Part shown: positions 56,225 to 64,000 of the stretch, in pieces
Numbering within the stretch: the first letter of the stretch is position 1
Layout: each line of letters begins with the position of its first letter
Program-made: the position numbers and the translations under genes
Source of the DNA: Glebionis coronaria
Taxonomy: Eukaryota > Streptophyta > Magnoliopsida > Asterales > Asteraceae
Assembly: GCA_025667525.1 (NCBI GenBank)
Contig: CM046877.1
Coordinates: forward strand, 619,766,580 to 619,830,579
Reading direction: 5' to 3'
DNA: 64,000 nucleotides
The notes under the pieces: generated by a model
Told to the model about the DNA's origin: nothing
Database searches by the model: none
What the model saw: only the letters and a program-made list of their open reading frames with translations

Positions 56225-59200
56225 TTTGACACGGATGCTACTCACTCGATCATATCTACTGCTTATGCTAAGAATGTTAGGATACTCCCCATGCCACTAG
56301 AGAATATACTGAATATTTCCACGCCTTTAAGAGACTCTGTACGCATAACTCATGTGTACAAGAGCCTTCCCCTAAAGTTTGATGATAAGATTTGTCCTGT
56401 TGACGCACTTCCGCTGGACATGAATGATTTTGACATGATATTGGGCATGGATTGGCTATCCAAGCATCATGCTACCATAGATTGCCATTCATATCGAGTC
56501 TTCTTCGGTGATGTTAATGCACCAGAGTACATTCACAACGGGTTCGTACCCGGAAGATCTGTAAAAATCGTATCAACCCTGCAAGCACGTGCATTACTTT
56601 CACATGGTTGTGAGGTCTATCTAGCTACTGTTCATGACATGGATGTTGAATCTCCATCAATTCATAATCAGCCGATAGTGTCAGAATTTCCAGATGTATT
56701 TCCAGAAGAACTTCTGGGCATACCACCTGCACGTGAACTAGAACTTAATATCGAGCTCATCCCAGGAGCTGAGCCGATTTCCAAGACTCCTTATCGCATG
56801 ACTCTCATAGAGTTGAAGGAGCTGAAGGATCAACTGCAAGAACTTCTGGAACGAGGCTTCATTCGAACGAGCGCATCTCCATGGGGCGCACCAGTTTTAT
56901 TTGTGAAGAAGAAGGACGGCAATATGCGTCTTTGCATAGATTATCGCGCTCAACAAGATCACCATCAGGAATAGGTATCCTCTACCACGCATAGACGATC
57001 TGTTTGACCAACTCCAAGGGGCCAAACATTTCTCCAAAATTGATCTAAGGTCGGGCTATCATCAGCTATGGGTTAAAGAGCAGGACATCGCCAAGACTGC
57101 TTTCCGTACACGCTATGGCCACTACGAATTTGTAGTCATGCCATTTGGCCTTACCAATGCTCCAGCAGTGTTCATCGATTTTATGAACAGAATCTTCCAT
57201 GAATTTCTGGACAAGTTCGTCATTGTTTTCATTGACGACACCCTCATATTCTCTAAGTCCAAGGAGGAAAACGAAGACCATCTTCGTACAGTATTACAGA
57301 TTCTTCGCCAGAAGCAGCTGTATGCTAAATTCTCCAAGTGTGAGTTCTGGTTAGACAAGGTTGCATTCTTAGTTCACATTGTATCGGCAGAAGGAATCAC
57401 TATGGATCCAGCAAAGGTTGAGGCTATTACCAAGTGGCCAAGACCGACATCAGCGACTGAAGTTCGCAGTTTACTAGGCTTAGCTGGTTACTACCGTAGG
57501 TTCGTGGAGAACTTTTCCCGTTTAGCACTACCATTGACCAAACTAATGCGGAAAGGGGAAAAATTCGTCTGGACTGAAGAAAGAGAGAAGATCTTTGAAG
57601 ACCTAAAGCAGAAGTTAGTATATGCACCAATTCTTACTCTCCCATCTGGTACAGGTGGATTTCAGATCTACAGTGATGCATAGGGGAAGGGACTTGGCTG
57701 TGTTCTCATACAACATGGGAAAGTGATCGCGTACGCTTCACGGCAGCTTAAGCCTTATGAGGAAAATTACCCTACGCATAACTTGGAACTCGCAGCAGTC
57801 GTGTTTGCATTAAAGATATGGAGGCACTATTTGTATGGAGAATCATTGACATTTTCACGGACCATAAGAGCTTGAAGTACATCTTTACTCAACGTGAATT
57901 AAACATGAGACATGGGAGATGGTTAGAGCTGTTGAAGGATTATGACATTAATCTGCAGTATCATCCCGGCAAGGCGAATGTAGTGGCTGATGCACTTAGC
58001 AGAAAGTCTGGAATGATAAACGGTATTAAAATTGAGGAGGAAATTATAAGAGACTTGGAGCGACTAGACATTGAGATCATGGTACGTGGACAGCACGGTT
58101 ACTGGGCTAATCTTAGAGTGGAACCCGAGTTACTCTCTAGGATCAAGGAAGCTCAGAAAGATGATGGTGAAATCTGGGCGATAATTCATAATTTGGAGAA
58201 GCAGACAAAATTTCGAGTAGACGCAGATGGTATCTTATGGCAGGGCACGAGACTTTGTATTCCTGATGATCAAGAACTCCGGGAAGCATTGTTAGTTGAG
58301 GCTCATAGCTCCCCATTCTCTATTTATCATGGTTCGACCAAGATGTACCATGACATCAAGCAATACTTTTGGTGGAGTGGTATGAAACAGGATGTTGCGA
58401 CTTACGTCTCCAAATGTCTTACCTGCCAGCAGGTTAAGATCGAGCATCAGCGATCTGGCGGTCTCCTTCAACCGTTAGATATTCCAGAGTGGAAGTGGGA
58501 CAAGATCACCATGGATTTTGTTACCGGTCATCCGAAGACAAAGAGGAAGCACGATGCGATTTGGGTTATCGTTGATAGACTTACCAAGTCAGCTCATTTC
58601 TTACCGATCCGCAAGGAAGATTCGGTCAGTAAACTCGCCGATACTTACAAAAAGGAGATCATGAGACTTCATGGTGCTCCATCGAGCATCGTCTCAGACA
58701 GAGATCCTCGTTTCACTTCGCGATTCTGGAGAAGTCTGCAGAAAGCTTGGGGTACAAAAATTAAGCTTAGGACGGCTTTTCATCCTCAAACAGACGGGCA
58801 ATCAGAGTGAACGATTCAGACATTAGAAGACATGTTGAGGTCATGTGTGTTGGAATGGACGGGAGATTGGGACGATTACATCTGTCTGGTATAGTTTGCA
58901 TACAACAACAGTTCGCACGCAAGTATTAAGTGTGCTCCATTCGAGATGTTGTATGGCAGAAAGTGTCTCGCCCCAATCTGTTGGGATCAGGTTGGTGAGC
59001 GAACACTTGAAGGACCAGAAATGATAGAGTTGACCAACGAGAAGGTCGCAGTAGCTAAGCAGAAATTGCAAGAAGTACGGTCACGTCAGAAGAGTTATGC
59101 CGACAAGCATCGTAGGGACTTACACTTTAACGTAGGAGATCACGTTTTCCTTAAGGTTTCGCCGGCACGTGGTGTTAGACGTTTTGGAATCAAAGGGAAG

Positions 59201-59551
59201 CTCAGTCCTCGATTCATTGGACCGTTTGATGTCATTGAGCGAGTCGGTGAAGTATCTTATCGTTTAGCGTTACCTCTGCAGCTTTCTCATGTTCACGATG
59301 CTTTCCATGTGTCCTTACTCAGAGGGTACAAGTATCATCCCCTTCACATGGTTCAGTATCCAGTGGAACAGATTCGTGAAGATCTTACTTTCATAGAAGA
59401 ACCCGAACGAGTTCTTGACAGACAAGAACGAGTCATGAGAAGGAAGACGATTCCTTTCGTCAAAATCCTTTGGAGGGATCATACCGAGCGGGAAGCCACT
59501 TGGGAAACAGAGGATTCTATCCGGGCTTCTTACCCTCAGTTCATATTTTGA
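56225..59551 (+). pseudogene. Element E pol: protease, reverse transcriptase, RNase H, integrase, chromodomain
   Basis: The protease begins FDTDATHSI at 56225, so the usual DSG/DTG triad is changed at its Gly. Reverse transcriptase follows ([20 protein letters not shown]) and needs a frame change near 56950 to continue through LRSGYHQL and the catalytic FIDD (about 57228). RNase H is broken by TAG 57681 and a shift near 57840 ([20 protein letters not shown]). Integrase has its zinc finger (CLTCQQ, about 58415) and D (TMDFVTG), D (VSDRDPRF) and E (DGQSE). It then has TGA 58808 and TAG 58892. The C-terminus carries GIKGKLSPRFIGPF and a chromodomain-like KILWRDHTEREATWETE. Too broken to act. Confidence 0.92.
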
Positions 59552-59614
59552 ATTCGGGTATCTTCTTCTTTTCCAGTTTACGTTATCTATAATTCGGGGA
59601 CAAATTATTCTTTT

Positions 59615-59627
59615 AGGGGGGAAGACT
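59615..59627 (+). promoter_or_regulatory. Element E polypurine tract
   Basis: AGGGGGGAAGACT lies directly before the TGTAATACCC start of the 3' LTR, where plus-strand synthesis would be primed. Confidence 0.85.
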
Positions 59628-62600
59628 TGTAATACCCGCATGCTTTTACCATGAATAGTACCCTTATGATCATACGTACATGATTAGAACTTTCCTTATT
59701 TAGTACGTTTACGTTTCACGATTAGGAATTTACAAGTATTACGTACGTGTTATTACACGATAAGTATTTATTACGTATTAAGACACGATAATTATTATCA
59801 ACAATAATTATAATCACGAACATGAAAATCATGAACGTAATTAATCACGAACTTAGTATTACGTATTTACATATATTTATTACGTTTATAAATAAATATA
59901 ACTTACGACACGAACGATAACTAAATAAATCACGTAAACACGACACGAGAACACGTATAATATTTAGACACGGAAAACAATGGGTTTCCCCTTGTGGGCC
60001 CCTCTTACCCGCAGCAAGAAACAAGAGAAAGGGCCAAGCCCACTTTGAATTTAACTAAAATAGGGAGAAGGGAAAATATACTTTTCATTTACAGAGAATT
60101 GGAAAAATAATAAAAATCCTAGCCTCCTCTTTTGCTCTCCTTTGGTCGCCGGTCTAAGAACACCACAAGGGTGTGATTGGTTGATTTTTGGTGATCAACT
60201 TTTGCAAGATCGTTTATGTTATAGTTCTCCATTGTTTCACGTATTCGGTAAACCTTAAACCTTTTCTTTTTTAATTTATTATTAGATCTAAACACATGAA
60301 ATCATGAAGTTATTAACTAAAACATGTTAATTAAATTAGATCTAATCATGGGGTATGAAAATACATGGGGTTTAAGGGGGTGTTTGTTCGGCCGACGCAA
60401 AGAACCGAGAGCCTAGGCTCTTGGCTTGCTTTTGTTCGCACCAACAACCGAGACCAAGGGGTCTCGGTGTGGCTGTGGTGTCTCGGTCGCAAGAACAAGG
60501 GACGCTGACTTTGTCGGGGTGTGGTTTGGTTTGTGGGGGTCTCGGCTAAAAACAAACAAGAACACCACCGACTTAAGCCGGTGGCTAAATAAGGAAAGCA
60601 GGGGGAACCAGCCACGGCAGCAGGGGGAACCACCGGCTAACTTCTGGTGGGAACTTTTGCTAGGCCGCGGCTAGCCATGACCAAGGGAACCACCGGCGTG
60701 GGCCGGTGGCTGTTTTGCGAAAACAGTGGCAACCGACCAAGCCGGTTTGCCACTGTTAAGGGTGCATTTGTTTGACCGGTTCACGGGTTCACAAACACGG
60801 TTCAGGACATGCTTAGTAAATTAAAACACTGTTCACGACATGTTAGATTTAAACACGGGTTCGATTCACGACTTGATTTTGTTACAAGTTAATTATTTTT
60901 ATAATATAAATAATTACAAGCTTAATTAAATTAATTAAACATGTACATAATTAATTTAATTTGGACATGACTTAGGTTATTATTATTAATAATAATACAT
61001 GGATTTTAACCTAAGTATTTATTATTTAATTAGACTATATAATTAATTAATTATTAAACATGTCTTATAATTAATTAATTTACATGACTTAAGTTATATT
61101 AATATAAATATTAATACATGTTTTAACCTAAGTATTATTATTACCTTTTATTTAATTAAATCATGTTATATTTAATTAAATACTTTAACCTATAGTTTAT
61201 TTAATTTACATGTAATAATTAATAAACTATGCTATTTAATCACATGACTTAGAATATTAATCAGTAAACACTTAAGCTTATCTTATTAGCTTAATAATCT
61301 AGCTTAATTCTACTTATAGAAACTTTATATTTTTAGAAACTTGTTTATTTAAGGCAGCTAATCTATTTATGGAAACTTTTTATTTTTAAAAACTTATTTA
61401 TTTAAGGCAGCTAATCTATTTTTTGGAAACTTTCTATTTTTTGAAACTTTCTATTTTTAGAAACTTTCTATTTTTGGAAACTTTCTATTTTAGGAAACCT
61501 GCTATTTTTAGAAAGTTACTTATTATTGAACAACAAGTATAATAATACAAGAAATACAAGTAATACTTAATCAGAATAGATAAAATACATGATAAACACA
61601 GCATAACATTAAGATCAGTAAAACATGACATGAACATATAAAACAAGCTAAGACATGATATAAAACCAGTTACGTATACAGTAGTCAGAATACTTATACA
61701 CGTATATTATTTATGTAGCATTAGTGATACCGAATTAGGACTCTCTTCCGTTCGTTTTCTTCGTCCACTGGACACAAGGTACGGATTCTCCGTCCTTTCA
61801 GTATGGACATTCTCTCCTTATTAGGATTCCCCGTATGCAGCCAACTGTTTTTCCAATATATTTTTTATATGTTTTTGAATTGCTTATGTTTAATTAGATA
61901 CCTAAATTCATATACATGCATGACCAATTTCACCTAGTTATGGAGGTACCATAACCATAACACTAGAGGCACCAGTGTTACGACTTCACCACGGCGGGGT
62001 GATAGCTCGTGGCGTCCCTTTAGCTTTTGGCCATATTATTATTATCATGTGGGGCGTATGGGTTCATCCTAGGTTACATGTTTTTACAGATTATTCAGGT
62101 GAATGTGGTGTGTGCCTTGCATCCTTCACAAGGAGCTGATCCCTCTACCCAAAAACTTATACTAATTAGAGGCAGCCCCTCTAATTGCATGACGAGGTCA
62201 CCCCTCCAAGTATTCATGCACGTTGATGTTTTATGACCTATATTGGCTAATGGTAAACATGTTAAACAATTTTTATAAGATAAACATAAGGCTTTTCAAA
62301 TTATAAAACTAGTTTACTAAGTTATACCAGGTTTTCCAGGACTTAGACATTTCCGCTGCTATATGTTATATGCTTATGTTATTCATGCTATACTTGTATA
62401 TCCGTGCACTGAGCGTTATGCTCAACCGTTTTTTCTTTCATGTTCCCAAAACGGAAGGTACTCAGGGATGCTCGTAGACTTTAAGCGTACGTGCATATGG
62501 ATTGGAAGCTTCCTAACCTTCATTACTTTATGCATTTCTTCATACTTTGATACTTATTTCCATGAACATTGTTTAGTCCTTTTCATTTAGAGTACTTATG

Positions 62601-62753
62601 TTTGTGTGTGATGAGTTCTACTTTTGGGGTACCGATGTTTGTTTCCGGTATTTCCTTTATGGTCATGAGATGTTTTATACATTTATCCTTGTATGCTTTG
62701 ATGACACGTCATAATCACGCGTGACATTCCATTTACCAAAATGGGGTGTTACA
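59628..62753 (+). repeat. Element E 3' LTR (3,126 bp)
   Basis: Starts TGTAATACCCGCATGC and ends GGTGTTACA, followed by CTTCT. It is colinear with the 5' LTR, including the palindrome cluster (60405-60760) and the AAACTTT repeats (about 61315-61520). Roughly 20 differences in the first 600 bp were counted by eye. Confidence 0.93.
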
Positions 62754-62758
62754 CTTCT

Positions 62759-64000
62759 GATCCAAAACAAAAAAATGCCTTTTCTTATAACATATTTGTA
62801 GGCCTTTGAGAATTTCAGCAAGCCACGGTACCAACTGAACCACAAACAAAGAAGTATACAACTGTTCTGCATATCAACACCAAGGAATGAAAAAACAAAC
62901 GGCCTCGCGGCGAAGCACGGTTTACCCATTAATAATAGGGTTTTACCAAGTATAAAAAGTTATCGTCCGATCTTTTCGAATTGATTATTGGTTATACGTG
63001 CGACTCAGTCGTTCTTGGTGGAATAAAAAGGGGGAAAGTTATCTATTTTAAACTAAGGTAAAATGAAAATGTAAATTTAAATAAAAATGTAAAAGGAATG
63101 AAAATGTCGTTAAGTAAAAGTGGAAGTTTGAAATTTAAAACTAAATAAAAGCCTTAACAAAATGATAAAAGCGATAAACTAAATAAATGTTAAATAAAAG
63201 ACGTAAACAAATTAACTATAAAAGCTTTGACAAAAAGTAAATGACGAAATATCAAAACTCGACAAAACGTAAATTGGACAACTTAATAAAGACGTGGACT
63301 TAAAATAAAACAAAGACAAAACAAATAAAATAACACTAAGTAAAAATGGCAAGAAAAATCGACCTATCAGAATAAACACGAAAGTAATTCTATCGGAAAG
63401 TCCCGTCGGAAAGCTGTCACAACAAGCCGTCGGAATCCTTATCGGAATCCTGGTCGGAATGTATATAAAACAAAACTATCGGAATAAAGGAAACAAGCAC
63501 ACCATCGGAATGAAGGTCGGAATCCAGATCGGAATCCAGAAAACTAGCACTATCGGAATATCAAATGAAAGCCTACCGTCGGAATCCAGATTGGAATCCC
63601 AATCGGGATAACAAAACCCCTTTCCGATCCTTTGATCGGAATAAAAGGGTTGCTAGTCGGAATGTAGGTCGGAATAGGGAAACCCTATTCCGATGGAAAG
63701 AACTTGTAATAAGCAAGCAAATAAGCTATTTTTCAATAAGCTAAAACCGAAATTTAACTAACTACTTGATGAAAAAAACTAAATAGGCACGAAATAGAAC
63801 TTTTAAAAACTATAAATAAGCAAAACTTTGAAATCAAACTTTAATAAAACTAGACTTTTAAGAAAAATGACAAGTAAATAAGCTAGATACAAAATAAGCC
63901 AATAAGCATGTCAAGCTCAAAGCTTAATCCGTATTAAATCCTAGATGAACAAAAAAATAAACTTTTTAATCAAATAAACATTAAGATGAAAATAAAATCA
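62759..64000. repeat. Window-edge sequence; probable start of another Athila-type LTR
   Basis: From about 62935 the order of words (GTTTTACCAAG, TCGAATTGAT, GTTCTTGGTG, AAAGGGGG, TTATCTATTTTA, AAAAG-rich stretch) parallels the start of the element C LTR. It is followed at about 63360-63700 by many ATCGGAAT/GTCGGAAT words, the counterpart of the TTCGGAA block in C. It runs out of the window, so no partner LTR or coding region can be checked. 62759-62930 holds nothing recognisable. Confidence 0.5.

Larger units (their letters stand above)
47800..62753 (+). mobile_element. Element E: Ty3/gypsy chromovirus (Tekay-like), 15 kb including nested D
   Basis: LTRs of 3,121 and 3,126 bp and a perfect CTTCT duplication (47795-47799, 62754-62758) bound the element. 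The primer-binding site TGGTATTAGAGCCA is at 50925-50938. The order is gag, protease, reverse transcriptase, RNase H, integrase, and the polyprotein ends in a chromodomain-like module, which marks chromoviruses. Very long LTRs fit the Tekay/Del lineage. LTR divergence is about 3-4% over the first 600 bp by eye, and many stops and three frame positions in pol make it inactive. Confidence 0.93.

Noticed and set aside
48518..60674. Open frames over the GC-rich LTR segment of element E on both strands
   Set aside because: They follow from palindromic GC-rich words in the LTR. Both strands are open and the two LTR copies differ by frame-changing differences.

Overview
This window is plant nuclear DNA, almost certainly from Asteraceae. 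It is AT-rich, carries no bacterial-type genes, and consists mostly of nested LTR retrotransposons, MITEs, Helitron-like ends and gene remnants. The Asteraceae call rests on the Ty1/copia gag-pol at 19.4-27.4 kb. Its very long pre-protease extension resembles the TNT1-94-type polyproteins I know from Tanacetum/Artemisia relatives; this is recognition from memory, not a search. No intact host gene is visible.

Layout. 0-5.5 kb: decayed host-gene fragments (a cold-shock-domain/glycine-rich remnant, an unrecognised helical-protein pseudogene, and inverted pieces of a gene built from ~36-residue modules) plus a 305-bp MULE-type MITE with a 9-bp target duplication. 5.72-8.48 kb: a 2,757-bp hAT-type foldback element whose arms are long arrays of a 20-bp minisatellite in head-to-head orientation. 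8.67-19.27 kb: gene-poor DNA with a Helitron-like 3' end, a probable 1.19-kb Helitron, two Stowaway MITEs, hAT-type MITEs and other inverted-repeat elements.

19.27-30.56 kb: element A, a Ty1/copia element (+ strand, TSD TCATA) with a truncated 5' LTR and many stops. 30.56-47.80 kb: an older non-coding repeat region split by element B, a coding-free minus-strand LTR element (31,974-46,140, TSD TGTTG). One LTR of B is itself split by element C, a minus-strand Athila-like Ty3/gypsy element (32,194-43,366, TSD GTTTA) with nearly continuous gag-pol. 47.80-62.75 kb: element E, a Ty3/gypsy chromovirus (Tekay-like, chromodomain at the pol C-terminus, 3.1-kb LTRs, TSD CTTCT). Its gag is interrupted by three short GT-AG intervals that keep frame like introns. 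Element D (52,374-55,745, TSD TATAG), a relative of B, sits inside the second of them. The last ~1.1 kb looks like the start of another Athila-type LTR that runs off the window.

By eye, the nesting order agrees with LTR divergence. C LTRs differ at ~14 sites in 1.68 kb, B LTRs at ~12 in 578 bp, and E LTRs at ~20 in the first 600 bp. The 367 bp shared by the D LTRs look identical. The most unusual structures are the hAT foldback with minisatellite arms, the spliced-looking gag of E, and the mismatched LTRs of D.
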